Positions 1 to 8,776 of a DNA stretch of 21,880 bases are shown piece after piece; the stretch's first letter is position 1, and every line of letters starts with the position of its first letter. The stretch is from Collinsella aerofaciens. Lineage in GTDB: Bacteria > Actinomycetota > Coriobacteriia > Coriobacteriales > Coriobacteriaceae. The translations under genes and the position numbers were made by a program. The stretch lies in the NCBI GenBank assembly GCA_008668235.1, contig RQCP01000034.1:1-21880 (forward strand), in the 5' to 3' direction. Under the pieces are notes generated by a model. The model saw nothing but the letters and a program-made list of their open reading frames with translations, had not been told where the DNA came from and searched no databases.

Positions 1-455
1 CACGCCGCGCCCTCGACGTTTTGACCAATGACTACAAGGGGTACTCGACAAGAGTCAATAGCTCGACGGTGCTCGCTGGTGATCATGGTCGCCACCAACA
101 CAATGCCATCGACCGGATGGTTTTGGAATAAATCGAGGTATTCGAGCTCGCGATCGGGGGCATTATCGGTATTGGCAAGCAGCATCTGGTAGCCACGGCG
201 ACCGAGCACCTGGCCAATGCCAGCGGTAATGCGGCTCACGGATTCCGAGTTGATCTTAGGCACGATGACGCCGATGAGCTTGGTGGAACCGGTGCGCAGC
301 GCGCGAGCCTGGCTGGATCGCACGTATCCGGTCAACTCGATTGCCTGCTTAATGCGCTCGGCCTTGTCCGCCGAGATATATCCACCGTTGAGGTAGCGCG
401 AGACGGCGGCGCTCGAAACGCCCGCCAGCTCGGCCACATCTTTCATCTTTACCAC
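1..455 (-). CDS. LacI-family transcriptional repressor, N-terminal part (partial)
   Basis: The 5' end of a sugar-type LacI/GalR repressor that runs off the left edge of the window. The protein starts MVKMKDVAELAGVSS and has the family's helix-turn-helix (about residues 4-24, with AAVSRYLNG as recognition helix), the hinge helix region, and the beginning of the periplasmic-binding-protein-like effector domain (LIGVIVPKI, then GIGQVLGRRGYQMLLANT). I place the start at GTG 455 because AGGGG lies five bases upstream. In-frame ATGs at 446, 470 and 488 are alternatives with poorer ribosome-binding sites. The effector-binding core is outside the window, so the sugar and target operon cannot be named. 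It is separated from the Pel operon on the same strand by a 260-base structured intergenic region and is probably unrelated to it. Confidence 0.9.
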   Translation of the reverse strand, partial: MVKMKDVAELAGVSSAAVSRYLNGGYISADKAERIKQAIELTGYVRSSQARALRTGSTKLIGVIVPKINSESVSRITAGIGQVLGRRGYQMLLANTDNAPDRELEYLDLFQNHPVDGIVLVATMITSEHRRAIDSCRVPLVVIGQNVEGAA

Positions 456-542
456 GAGCACCCCTGTCATTGAAATCGCTTTCACCATGATACCCAACCC
501 ATGCCAGCAAATTGAGCAAATGAGACGGGCCCATGGATCATT

Positions 543-688
543 TCAACCGCCCAGGTCGAGCAAACGTCAGCGAGCGGGCAGCTGCCGTGACGAGGTGCCG
601 CGAAAGAGGAGCGAAGCGTACTTTATGTACGCGAGCGACGGTTTGAGCGGCAGATCGCCCGGCAGATGTCCGCGCAGCGTCGAGCGGT
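543..688. repeat. Structured intergenic element with nested inverted repeats
   Basis: No gene is seen in 456-717. Instead there is a set of nested complementary segments: CTGCCG (582-587) with CGGCAG (660-665), TGCCGC (596-601) with GCGGCA (647-652), and a perfect central hairpin GCGTAC-TTTAT-GTACGC (616-632). All three share one centre, so the segment can fold as a long interrupted stem on either strand. It lies just beyond the 3' end of the eight-gene Pel operon. It may be an extragenic repeat element or a structured 3' RNA; I cannot tell which from one copy. Confidence 0.5.
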
Positions 689-710
689 CCGGCGTTTGTT
701 AAAACGCCGG
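689..710 (-). terminator. Hairpin after the Pel operon
   Basis: A perfect 9-bp stem CCGGCGTTT/AAACGCCGG with a 4-base loop begins eight bases after the stop codon of the last operon gene. It is the right place for a terminator or 3'-end stabiliser, but no T-run follows on the minus strand, so intrinsic termination is uncertain. Confidence 0.45.
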
Positions 711-717
711 AACATAG

Positions 718-1383
718 TTAGCCGTGGTACTCGCCGTTGTACTGGATGAGAGTCAGGTCTTCAACGCCGTCGAGCGCGCGAATGGCGTCGGCATAGGGCA
801 TATCAACGCCATCCGAGAACACCTCGACGGTCATCTCGACCTTATCACCGCGCATCGTCTTGGACTTCACCGTAAACTTGGTGCGGCCAAACGCGCGCAC
901 GATATCGTCGCCCGTGGTCTGGCCCGTATAGTGGATGACCATCATGTACACGCGCGCCTTGTCCTGATGACTCGCAAAGCCGGCGATCATCACCACGATG
1001 ACCACGGCCGTGAGCGCCACGAGCGCGTACATGCCGGCGCCGGCCGTAATTCCCGTGGTAATGGACCAAAACAGATACAGCAGGTCGAGCGGGTCCTTAA
1101 CCGCCGTACGGTAGCGGACGATAGACAGAGCACCGACCATACCGAGCGAGATGACCACGTTGGTCGAGATCGCGAGCGTGACCATGCAGGTGAGCACGCA
1201 CATGCCTACAAGCGTCACGGCAAAGCTACGCGAATACACCACGCCGGTAAAAAAGCGCTTGTACACGTAATAGATCAGGATGCCCATGCCGAGCGCCACG
1301 AGCAGCGAAAGGCCAATCTTGGCAGGGTCGACCTGGCCAAACGCCTCCAAAACGGAGTTCTTAAAAAAGTCCCTGGTGCTCAT
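718..1383 (-). CDS. DUF4956 membrane protein
   Basis: A 221-residue integral membrane protein of the DUF4956 family. Hydrophobic segments lie at about residues 22-42, 50-72, 76-88 and 105-135, followed by a soluble C-terminal domain of alternating strands and helices (about 140-221). The family's signature loop is present: ISLGMVGALSIVRYRT followed by KDPLDLLYLFWSI. The molecular function is unknown. Genes of this family commonly sit beside VTC-domain genes, as here: the VTC gene ends three bases upstream. It is the last gene of the Pel operon. GAGGGG lies 11 bases before the ATG, a rather long spacing. I infer a membrane partner for the VTC protein or CotH, without direct proof. Confidence 0.85.
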   Translation of the reverse strand: MSTRDFFKNSVLEAFGQVDPAKIGLSLLVALGMGILIYYVYKRFFTGVVYSRSFAVTLVGMCVLTCMVTLAISTNVVISLGMVGALSIVRYRTAVKDPLDLLYLFWSITTGITAGAGMYALVALTAVVIVVMIAGFASHQDKARVYMMVIHYTGQTTGDDIVRAFGRTKFTVKSKTMRGDKVEMTVEVFSDGVDMPYADAIRALDGVEDLTLIQYNGEYHG

Positions 1384-1386
1384 GGT

Positions 1387-2178
1387 CTAAATATCCCCTC
1401 GGTTCTCAAAATCCGATTCCCAGTAATTAAATCCGCGCAGGTAGGCGGTCTTTTCGTAACACAGGCAGTACTTGGAGACCGCCGTAAGCTCGGCCGCGCC
1501 CGGCGGCACCAAATCGCGCACCAGCTGCGGGCAAAACTCCGTAAACTTGACCTCCATCACCAGCTTGCCGGGCTCCAGGACCGGCAGCGCGGGCAGCGTC
1601 GCGTCAAAGATATCGAAGCTTCCCACCGCGGCACGCACGTTCATGTCAAACGTAATGCGCACAGTGCCCTCATCCATCACCCACGGCTCGCGCTCGTAGT
1701 CCACGATGGTCCTCGGGCGCATCATGTTGCAGATGCACTCGATGTAGAACTCGCGACAGAGCGGATAGGGGCTCCTCAGCAAAAAGTCGTAGTCGCCAGC
1801 CAGAATCTGCTCAAACTCGCCGCGCGTAAGTGGCGCATCCTCCTTGTAAATCCAGCTACCGTACTTCTTTTTGCGCTCAAGCTTAATCACCTTGTCGCTG
1901 CCGTTATAGATGCGCACGCGATACTTTTTGCGCATGAGAATGCCGGCGTCTTTTTCCTCGTAGGCCGAGTTGCAGTAGTCGTCAAAGTACAGGCTGCGAA
2001 TGGTGTAACCGCCTGCCCGCGCATGCTTGTCCAGCTTAAACACCGGCGCCATGCGACAGGCAAGCGCGGCGTGCTCGCCCTCGTTAATGAGATATTTGAG
2101 CTCGTGGCGGTAACGCTCCTGCGTGACACGCACAGGCGGGGCCGCCAAGCGCTCAAGCAGCGCGCTAGCCCTCCTCAT
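1387..2178 (-). CDS. VTC-domain (polyphosphate polymerase-like) protein
   Basis: A 263-residue soluble protein covering one complete VTC domain, the tunnel-fold (triphosphate tunnel metalloenzyme) catalytic domain of yeast vacuolar polyphosphate polymerase. The charged tunnel motifs are in order: RHELKY (24-29), RSLYFDD (61-67), KKYRVRIY (84-91), KLERKKK (99-105), VDYER (159-163), RITFD (174-178), the glutamate and lysine of MEVKF (208-212), and SKYC (235-238). These basic and acidic residues normally bind the phosphate chain and metal. It has no membrane segment of its own and probably acts at the inner face of the membrane with the DUF4956 protein. It overlaps the cotH 3' end by 14 bases; GGAGG lies 6 bases before the ATG. 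The substrate here is inferred from the family and could be another phosphorylated chain. Confidence 0.85.
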   Translation of the reverse strand: MRRASALLERLAAPPVRVTQERYRHELKYLINEGEHAALACRMAPVFKLDKHARAGGYTIRSLYFDDYCNSAYEEKDAGILMRKKYRVRIYNGSDKVIKLERKKKYGSWIYKEDAPLTRGEFEQILAGDYDFLLRSPYPLCREFYIECICNMMRPRTIVDYEREPWVMDEGTVRITFDMNVRAAVGSFDIFDATLPALPVLEPGKLVMEVKFTEFCPQLVRDLVPPGAAELTAVSKYCLCYEKTAYLRGFNYWESDFENRGDI

Positions 2179-3934
2179 ACGTGTCCTCCACGACCTTACC
2201 GCCGTCTTGCACGTAAAAACACTTCATGCCGTAGTGTTTGCCGTCGTCGGTTACATAGTAGTCAAACGCATCTTGCGTATAGCCGTCGGAGTTGGTGGCA
2301 CGCACGCGCACAAAATACTGGCCGGTATCGGGCGCATCGCAGGTCACCTCGGGAAGCAGCACGTCCTCGGCCTTAAAGACCACATCGCCAATGGCATAGT
2401 CGCGCGCCAGCTCCACGGTGTAGCGAATGTCGAGCGCCTCAAAGTCATAGGACGCATCCCAGTTAATACGCAGCTTACCGTTATCGATCTGCGGCACGCC
2501 GATGTAGAACGGCATGGGCTTTTTAAAACTCTCGCGAAAGCTCTTGTAGTTCTCCTCGACCTCGGAGGGAATCGCCGCAGCGATCTGCTCGTATTGGTCC
2601 TTGGTGACAGGCAGATTGTCGATATCGGGCGAAGCAAAGACCAGGGATTCAGTCACATCGCGGTAGTGCTTGATCATCTTGGTCAGGCGAGTCTCGGTCA
2701 AATACGAGCGCAAGTCCTTGACGGCACGGTCGAGTTCGCTGCGGAACGACTTGCTGCGCAACGCGCGGTTAAACAGCACGTTGCCCCAGTAGTTGCTTGC
2801 ACCGCGCTCCCAGCTCGCGTAGTCCGAAAACCCGGTAAGAGAAAGCTCCAGCTTACGCAGCATGCCGTCGTTATCCCAATCTAAAAAGTACCAGGTATTT
2901 GAGTTGAGCGGGCTGTACAGATAGCAGTTACGGTTCTGCGTATCGCAGTTGCCCGTCAGGATCTGAAACGCCAGCCAATAGACCAGATTCTCGGTATCAA
3001 AGTAGGTATCGAGCACATCATCGATCTTTTGTGATTCGTCGTTGAGCGCATCGAGCATCTCGATGAGCTTGGTGTGGTCCGAATCGCCCTTAATCTCGAG
3101 CATGCCCTCAAAGTTTGCCTGGTTGTAGTCGGGATCGTCGGCAAGCTTAATGGTGTCCTCGTAGCGATGGAAATCGAAGTTGTTCACCTTGTACAGATGC
3201 CCGTTCTTATCCAGGCCATGTGCCTTAAGCGCCGTCTTGTTGAGCTGCTCCACCTGCGTAAACAGGCCGTAGTCCTCAAAGGTGTCGTTGAACTTTTCGG
3301 TCTGGTCGCACACCCACAGATGCACAAACTGCGTACGCAGGCCCATCATCTGGGGTATCCCGCGGATAAGGTCATAGGCCATCTTGTTGCGAAAACGCAT
3401 ACCCTCGCCCATGTGCTTGTTGAGCGCAATCGCGCGCTGTTGGCGCCAAGTACCCTTGCCCTTTTTGAGCTCCACCTTGTAATTCTTTTGCGAGTTGTTG
3501 CTCGATGTCTGACCGCGCACCTGCACGGTGGCATTGGGCGCTTCCTCGCCATAGCCAACCTCGCCGGCCACCGGGCCGTCTTCGTCGCCCGCCTGCAGCA
3601 GGCCCATAACCTGATAGCGCGTCACCCCCATGTCGGCATAGTCATACACCGAGTACGTGTTGATCTCGGCCCAGCTGTGGTCGGTGTTCTCGGAGCTGTT
3701 GCCGCGCGAGACCGTCAGGTACATGGTCACAATGCCCGAGTCGTCGTAGACCTCGTACAGCTCATCTTTATCGCGAAGGTGCTTGGTACCGTCCGAGGCC
3801 TCAGCCTTTTTAATCTTGTCCTGCTTTTTGACCTTTTTGGTCGAGGATTCGTCCTGAGACGAACAGCCCGAAAGCAACAGCGCGCCGGCAGCTGCCTCGA
3901 TCAGGCAGCGGCGAGACATCAACTTATCGATCAT
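2165..3934 (-). CDS. CotH-kinase-family lipoprotein
   Basis: A 589-residue exported protein with a lipoprotein signal: MSRRCLIEAAAG, a hydrophobic run, then the lipobox LLSGC with Cys24 as the lipidated residue. A Lys/Asp-rich linker (about 30-60) is followed by a CotH kinase-like domain (about 130-440). It has KNYKVEL (150-156), GLFTQVEQ with Glu229, NCDTQNRN (329-336) and DWDNDG (352-357), which match the nucleotide- and metal-binding positions of the spore-coat kinase CotH. The C-terminus (about 480-570) looks like a fibronectin-III-type beta sandwich. A surface phosphotransferase role is the family expectation; the substrate is unknown, possibly a partner lipoprotein or the Pel matrix. 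It overlaps the pelG end by 11 bases, with GGGGAG six bases before ATG 3934. The second ATG (residue 6) is possible but has no better site. Confidence 0.87.
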   Translation of the reverse strand: MIDKLMSRRCLIEAAAGALLLSGCSSQDESSTKKVKKQDKIKKAEASDGTKHLRDKDELYEVYDDSGIVTMYLTVSRGNSSENTDHSWAEINTYSVYDYADMGVTRYQVMGLLQAGDEDGPVAGEVGYGEEAPNATVQVRGQTSSNNSQKNYKVELKKGKGTWRQQRAIALNKHMGEGMRFRNKMAYDLIRGIPQMMGLRTQFVHLWVCDQTEKFNDTFEDYGLFTQVEQLNKTALKAHGLDKNGHLYKVNNFDFHRYEDTIKLADDPDYNQANFEGMLEIKGDSDHTKLIEMLDALNDESQKIDDVLDTYFDTENLVYWLAFQILTGNCDTQNRNCYLYSPLNSNTWYFLDWDNDGMLRKLELSLTGFSDYASWERGASNYWGNVLFNRALRSKSFRSELDRAVKDLRSYLTETRLTKMIKHYRDVTESLVFASPDIDNLPVTKDQYEQIAAAIPSEVEENYKSFRESFKKPMPFYIGVPQIDNGKLRINWDASYDFEALDIRYTVELARDYAIGDVVFKAEDVLLPEVTCDAPDTGQYFVRVRATNSDGYTQDAFDYYVTDDGKHYGMKCFYVQDGGKVVEDTYEEG

Positions 3935-5468
3935 CAGAACCTCCCCAATGGTTGCGATACACGTGAACTACTGCGCGCTCAAACGCACCATGCGGCTCAC
4001 CCTTATGGCGACCTTCCTCATAGCGCTGCTCGGCACGGTCGAGCAAGCGGCCCAGGTGTGTAAAGCAACCCGTTTTGTCGGTCGCCACAATGGGCTGCTG
4101 GCTCAGGATACGATACGGCAAGTTAGCGGTATAGGTATCGAGCCGCAGCAGCGCCACGATAAAAAACACCGCCGCACCCAACAAAAAGCCAAAGCCGTAA
4201 AACTGCTGCGGCAAGAGCAGAGAAACGGCAATCGCCAGCCCGGCCACACCGGCAAACAGGCCCGAAGCCAGAACGGCCCCCTTGTAGTCGGTAAAGTACA
4301 GCAAGATGAGCATCACCGTATTGCCCACGGCATACAGGCCATAACCCACGCACAGCGTGCGAAAATACCCGTGCATAAGGTTGTTAAAGCCCAGCGGCAG
4401 AGCCGAGAGCACCGTGGTCTCGAGAGAAATGACCGCAGCGGTCACAAACAGCTGCTTGAGCGCGCAAAAGCGCAGTTCGCTGTTGAGCGTGGAGAGCATC
4501 TCCTCCTCGGCCACCACAATGTCGCCCACCACGCCGCCGTCGTTGAACAGGCTGTAGTAGTCGCGGTAGCGCGGATAGAAGTTGACCTCGACCGAGACCA
4601 CAAAGTTGACGGTCGTGACCAGGATGGTCAAAAACGCGATGAGCGCCGGCACATCGTAGTAGGGCGCACCATAAAAGAAGCCCTTGACCTGCACGCCAAT
4701 GGGACCGGCCCAAATAATCACCAGGTGCGCAAAGAGCCCCAGATTGGTTAACAGGCCCGTGAGCGCCAGCGGCATAAACTGATCGAGCCACTGCAAAAAG
4801 AGCCAGGGGCTGCGGTCGCTCTGAGGAAAATACCGGTATAGCAGAACCACGTCCCAGGCAAGCATGACGCCGTAGCCCAGAGCAATTGATGCCAACAGGC
4901 CCTCGACCGGCGGCAGCCCCAGTGCCAGCGCGGCCAGGGCGCATAGGCACGCGACGCCAATGGCAGCCGCAAAGCTGCACAGGATACCGCGGTAATCCTT
5001 GATGGCGGTGAGGTAGCTCATGCCGTTCCGGTTGACGATCATAATGTTGAACAGCCACAGGCACAGCAGTCCCTGCAGCAGTGTGGCGCCCGAGAACAGC
5101 AAAAAGGCGCCGTAGAGCACGGTGCCCGCAACGAGCATGATGGCATTAGATCCCCAAAACGAAGGCAAGATCTCATCCTCGCGCTCGGCAAAGAGCATGT
5201 CAGCCAAAAAGCGTGTGACCGGCATGGAGAAAAAGCTCGTGAGCGTAAGCGACGCCAGCAGCGTGTAGGTCACCATGCACACCAGCAGATCCTGGTTGGC
5301 ACGGCCCACGCCCCACAGACCACACAGCACCAAGATGCCCACCTGGAGCAGCACGCCCAACAGCATCGGGCCCGTGCACACAATGCCGGCGTAGCCGTAA
5401 GCGCGCATCGTGGCAAACAGGCCCTTGCGCCTAAACAGGCGCTTGAGCTCAAAACCGATTCCGGCCAC
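3924..5468 (-). CDS. pelG: Pel exopolysaccharide exporter PelG
   Basis: A 514-residue polytopic membrane protein of the PelG family, a flippase-like transporter related to the MOP/Wzx exporters that moves nascent Pel polysaccharide across the cytoplasmic membrane together with PelD, PelE and PelF. The N-terminus MAGIGFELKRLF and the following YGYAGIVCTGPML segment are characteristic. About twelve hydrophobic helices alternate with short charged loops, for example NRNGMSYLTAIKDY in the middle and VNFYPRYRDYYSLFNDGG in the large loop. It starts at GTG 5468 with GGGGGAG six bases upstream, three bases after the pelF stop, and overlaps cotH. Length and topology look complete. Confidence 0.93.
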   Translation of the reverse strand: MAGIGFELKRLFRRKGLFATMRAYGYAGIVCTGPMLLGVLLQVGILVLCGLWGVGRANQDLLVCMVTYTLLASLTLTSFFSMPVTRFLADMLFAEREDEILPSFWGSNAIMLVAGTVLYGAFLLFSGATLLQGLLCLWLFNIMIVNRNGMSYLTAIKDYRGILCSFAAAIGVACLCALAALALGLPPVEGLLASIALGYGVMLAWDVVLLYRYFPQSDRSPWLFLQWLDQFMPLALTGLLTNLGLFAHLVIIWAGPIGVQVKGFFYGAPYYDVPALIAFLTILVTTVNFVVSVEVNFYPRYRDYYSLFNDGGVVGDIVVAEEEMLSTLNSELRFCALKQLFVTAAVISLETTVLSALPLGFNNLMHGYFRTLCVGYGLYAVGNTVMLILLYFTDYKGAVLASGLFAGVAGLAIAVSLLLPQQFYGFGFLLGAAVFFIVALLRLDTYTANLPYRILSQQPIVATDKTGCFTHLGRLLDRAEQRYEEGRHKGEPHGAFERAVVHVYRNHWGGSDDR

Positions 5469-5471
5469 CGG

Positions 5472-6899
5472 CTACTCCCCCTCTCTGGGCAGGTCAAACG
5501 CTTGCGCTGTCTCGTCGTACAGCGCGCGATAGTTGGCGAGCATCTGCTCGTGCAAAAAGTACGTGGCAACGCGACGCTGGCCGCGCTCCCCCATCTCAAT
5601 GCGACGGGCGCGACTCACGCACATGCGCTCCATGGCATCGGCCAAGCCCTTGCGGTACATGGGCGGCGTCACAAAACCCGCCACGCCAAAGTCGTCACCC
5701 GGGGCGCCTTCGAGCAGCTCGCGGCAGCAGCCCACCTCGGTCGTCACGCAGGGACGGCGCGCTGCAAGCGACTCCAGCACGCTGAGCGGCTGGCCCTCGG
5801 AGATGCTCGTCAAAATGGTAAAGTCGAGCTTTTCCATGTACTCGACCACGTTGACGCGGCCGGTAAAGATCAGGTCGCGCACGCCCAGGGTATCGACCAG
5901 CGCGTGGCACTCGGCGCCGTACTCCTCGTCGTCCACGCCGCCCATAATGTGCAGGCGCACCTTGGGCAGACGCTCGTGCAGCTCAAAGAAGGCATAAATC
6001 ATTGTCTTGACGTCCTTGATGGGCGCCAAGCGCACCACCGCGCCAATGTCCACCCAGCCGTCGTCGGGCTTTAAGGGAATATCCTTAAAGCGGTCGAACT
6101 GAATGCCGTTGGGGATAACCAGGCATTTGTCCGCATCGCAGCCCATATCGACCTGCGTCTTGCGGGCGTTATGGAACAAACTCGTCACGCGAAAGGCGCG
6201 GCGGTAGATTTCCTCCGAAAGCAGGTAGAAAAAGCGGATCCAGCGGTCCTTGAACGACGGCACCACCCAATCGGCGCGAATGATCTCTTCCTCGCGCTCG
6301 CGGGTGTAGATGCCATGCTCGGTCAACAGCACCGGCGCATGGTGAACGCTTGAGCCCAGGCAGGCGAGCAGGCCACCGTAGCCGGTCGAGATGGCATGGT
6401 ACACATCGACCACCGGCACCTCGCTGCCCAACAGGTAGAGCACGGGCAGCAACATGGAGCGCATGGTGTGGAATGCATCGGCAAAGGGCGTGTAGGGGTA
6501 CTCTGCCAGGCACACGTCGCGGAAGATGTCCATAAACGTTCGGCTCTGCAAAAACGAGAGCGGATGCACGCGACGGCGGTGGAAAATATCGAACAGAACA
6601 TCCCAATCCGGATTGGAGAGCGACACCAGGCGGCGTAGCGCCTCGCGCTCGCGGTCGTCAAAACTGGCTTCGTGCTGCTCGCCCGAAAGCCGCAGGGCAT
6701 CGTCCAGGAACACCTCGTGCACCTCGACCACGTTGACGGGCAGCTCGTAGACAAACTTGCCGCGGTCGGCAGCATGCGCGCCGATCACCCATAGCACAAA
6801 CTCATGCTCGGGCATGGCCTGGATATAGCCATGCATCCAGGTAGATACGCCGCCGTGCACATAGGGGTAGCAACCCTCGAGTACCAAGCAGATTCTCAT
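5472..6899 (-). CDS. pelF: Pel glycosyltransferase PelF
   Basis: A 475-residue GT4-family (GT-B fold) glycosyltransferase. The N-terminal half opens with MRICLVLEGCYPYVHGGVS, the PelF-type entry (DUF3492 region), and contains TEHGIYTRERE (193-203). The C-terminal half has the nucleotide-sugar-binding Rossmann domain with GAVVRLAPIKDVKTMI (286-301) and the retaining-GT4 EX7E motif in SEGQPLSVLESLA (Glu368 and Glu376). In Pseudomonas, PelF polymerises the chain in the cytosol using UDP-sugars and feeds the PelDEG membrane complex. The start overlaps the upstream deacetylase gene by four bases (ATGA), indicating translational coupling; pelG follows after three bases. Nothing looks broken. Confidence 0.94.
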   Translation of the reverse strand: MRICLVLEGCYPYVHGGVSTWMHGYIQAMPEHEFVLWVIGAHAADRGKFVYELPVNVVEVHEVFLDDALRLSGEQHEASFDDREREALRRLVSLSNPDWDVLFDIFHRRRVHPLSFLQSRTFMDIFRDVCLAEYPYTPFADAFHTMRSMLLPVLYLLGSEVPVVDVYHAISTGYGGLLACLGSSVHHAPVLLTEHGIYTREREEEIIRADWVVPSFKDRWIRFFYLLSEEIYRRAFRVTSLFHNARKTQVDMGCDADKCLVIPNGIQFDRFKDIPLKPDDGWVDIGAVVRLAPIKDVKTMIYAFFELHERLPKVRLHIMGGVDDEEYGAECHALVDTLGVRDLIFTGRVNVVEYMEKLDFTILTSISEGQPLSVLESLAARRPCVTTEVGCCRELLEGAPGDDFGVAGFVTPPMYRKGLADAMERMCVSRARRIEMGERGQRRVATYFLHEQMLANYRALYDETAQAFDLPREGE

Positions 6900-8776
6900 T
6901 TATCGCCGCCCTCCTTGCGCTCAATCGTCACGGTCTTATCATTTGCCTTGAGCAGATACAGATTGCCCGTAAGATGAGTCAGTTCGCCACCCGTCACCGC
7001 ACCCGGCTCGCCATTATTGGCGCGGAACATGAGCCACGCCTCGTCGTGGAAATTGCCCAGGCTGAGCGTCCAGGCATCCGCGCTGGTATCCACGCTTACC
7101 GTAACCGACGAAAAGCGCTGGATGGCACCGGAGCACTCCGACGCCGTGTGGTGCCGCAGGTCGGGCGCGGATTTGGTAAGCCACTCCAGGTAGTCGACCA
7201 GGCCGCCCTTGTAGACCTCCCAGCCCTCCTTGGCTCCGCGATCGGGGTCCAAAAGGTCGTCCGGGTGCATAAAGTGCGCGCTCACGTAGTGCATGTTGAG
7301 CTCGGACACGGCTGCCAGGCGCATATAGGAATCGTCGACCATGCCACCCGAGACAATACGTGGCTGCTCCACAATGCCATCGCTCGCCACGCCAAACTCC
7401 TGCACGTACGGCAGGTCGGTGCCATCCTCAAAATACGTACTGGCGATGGTCTTAATGCGCGGAACGTCGGTGCCGATAAGCTTGCGCGCACGGGCCGAAA
7501 GGATATTTGACGGCGGCACGTAGACCGAGCCGTGCGCGTTGGGCAGCACCTCGTCTTGGAAGGCGATAAGCTCGTTGAGCGATGCGACGAGCGTCTCTTT
7601 GTTCTTCCAGGTCTTGTAGTCATACAGAGTGGCATAGTCGGTATCCCAGAGCGCCAGAGGCTGATGGTTGTAGCCGTGAAAGCCCAGCTCTCCGCCCATC
7701 TGCAGCAGCATGCCGCCAAAGTAGCGGAACTGCGTGGTATCGGGTTGGCGCGCGGGCTCGGTCTGGTTGATCGCGTCCTCGTAGTTTTCGATCATCACGC
7801 CGGTATAGCGAATGCCGTATTTTTGCGCGAGCTTTTGCAGATCGGGCCACCAGACCTTGGTGTAAAAATCGGCAATGGAAAGGCCGTAGTCACGCTTGAT
7901 ATAAGTACCATCGCCCGAGGGCACGGGGCTAGGAAAGTCGTCCAAATAGAACACGGCGCTGTTGATGACCGGATAGGCCGTGGTATCACCCAGCAAGCTT
8001 ATGGCCGAAGCATAGAACCCACGCATGACCTTGTCGTAGATGCCAATGTTGCACACCACGGTGTGACCACTGCCGCAATCGTTAGACCAAATGAGCGGCG
8101 TGCCCGCGTCACCGGTCTTTGCCCAAACGTGCGCCGTTTCGCGCAATGAAACCGAAAGTGAAGAATCGAAGGGGTCCGAGAGCTCGTAGCGCTCTCCCCC
8201 GCCCAGCATAAAGTCCTCGCTCGGCACAATGCTTTCGGCTTTTACATAGTCATATCCGGCCGATTCAATGCCAAGCTTGGAGGCAATCACTTGCAGATAG
8301 CTCGAGTTATCCGGCGGCATGGCGAGCATAAGAGAACCGCCAGCACTCACCCAACCCATAATGTCGCTCAGGTGCGTACCGAGCCCATCGAGCGACGGCA
8401 TGAGCAAAATCACGCGATCGAAGGAGGTCAGCGAGGGAATGGCATCCGCACCATCCAGAGCAAGGTCCACGTCGCGGTGCGCGATCTTCATGTCCAGCAA
8501 AATCTGGTCGAACTGTTCCTTTACGTCCTCGACGCCAGCTTGATCGGAATCGGTAATGACCAGGCACGTGGGCTTTTGGCCAAAGATTGCCGAGGAGGCC
8601 GGCACCGCATCGTTGGCGGCAAGCATCCCCAGCTTATGCTGGCCCGCACTGTACTGCACGCCGGCACGCTCCACTAGCAGCACGGCGGCCATGGCAATAA
8701 AGACCGCCCACACCACGAGGAGCCCCATCCAACGAAAGCGGCCTGCACGGTCGCGGATATGTTGCGCCACGCTCAT
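6896..8776 (-). CDS. PelA-type deacetylase (DUF2194), membrane anchored
   Basis: A 626-residue protein with one N-terminal membrane helix (about 17-35) and an extracellular body. Residues 65-260 resemble a glutamine-amidotransferase-like/Rossmann module. Residues 270-510 resemble a carbohydrate-esterase deacetylase: YLDDFP with Asp279/Asp280 (base and metal ligand), the HGYNH metal motif (His367, His371), YVPPSN (419-424) and SAHFMHPDD (499-507). A C-terminal beta domain (about 545-620) follows. This matches the deacetylase-only PelA form found in Gram-positive pel operons (often annotated DUF2194), without the hydrolase domain of Pseudomonas PelA. It should remove acetyl groups from Pel outside the membrane. 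It overlaps both neighbours by four bases. Confidence 0.85.
   Translation of the reverse strand: MSVAQHIRDRAGRFRWMGLLVVWAVFIAMAAVLLVERAGVQYSAGQHKLGMLAANDAVPASSAIFGQKPTCLVITDSDQAGVEDVKEQFDQILLDMKIAHRDVDLALDGADAIPSLTSFDRVILLMPSLDGLGTHLSDIMGWVSAGGSLMLAMPPDNSSYLQVIASKLGIESAGYDYVKAESIVPSEDFMLGGGERYELSDPFDSSLSVSLRETAHVWAKTGDAGTPLIWSNDCGSGHTVVCNIGIYDKVMRGFYASAISLLGDTTAYPVINSAVFYLDDFPSPVPSGDGTYIKRDYGLSIADFYTKVWWPDLQKLAQKYGIRYTGVMIENYEDAINQTEPARQPDTTQFRYFGGMLLQMGGELGFHGYNHQPLALWDTDYATLYDYKTWKNKETLVASLNELIAFQDEVLPNAHGSVYVPPSNILSARARKLIGTDVPRIKTIASTYFEDGTDLPYVQEFGVASDGIVEQPRIVSGGMVDDSYMRLAAVSELNMHYVSAHFMHPDDLLDPDRGAKEGWEVYKGGLVDYLEWLTKSAPDLRHHTASECSGAIQRFSSVTVSVDTSADAWTLSLGNFHDEAWLMFRANNGEPGAVTGGELTHLTGNLYLLKANDKTVTIERKEGGDK

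Noticed and set aside
724..2376. 550-codon open frame on the plus strand
   Set aside because: Lies antisense to the VTC and DUF4956 genes; His/Arg-rich composition with no family motif. An artefact of high-GC codon use.
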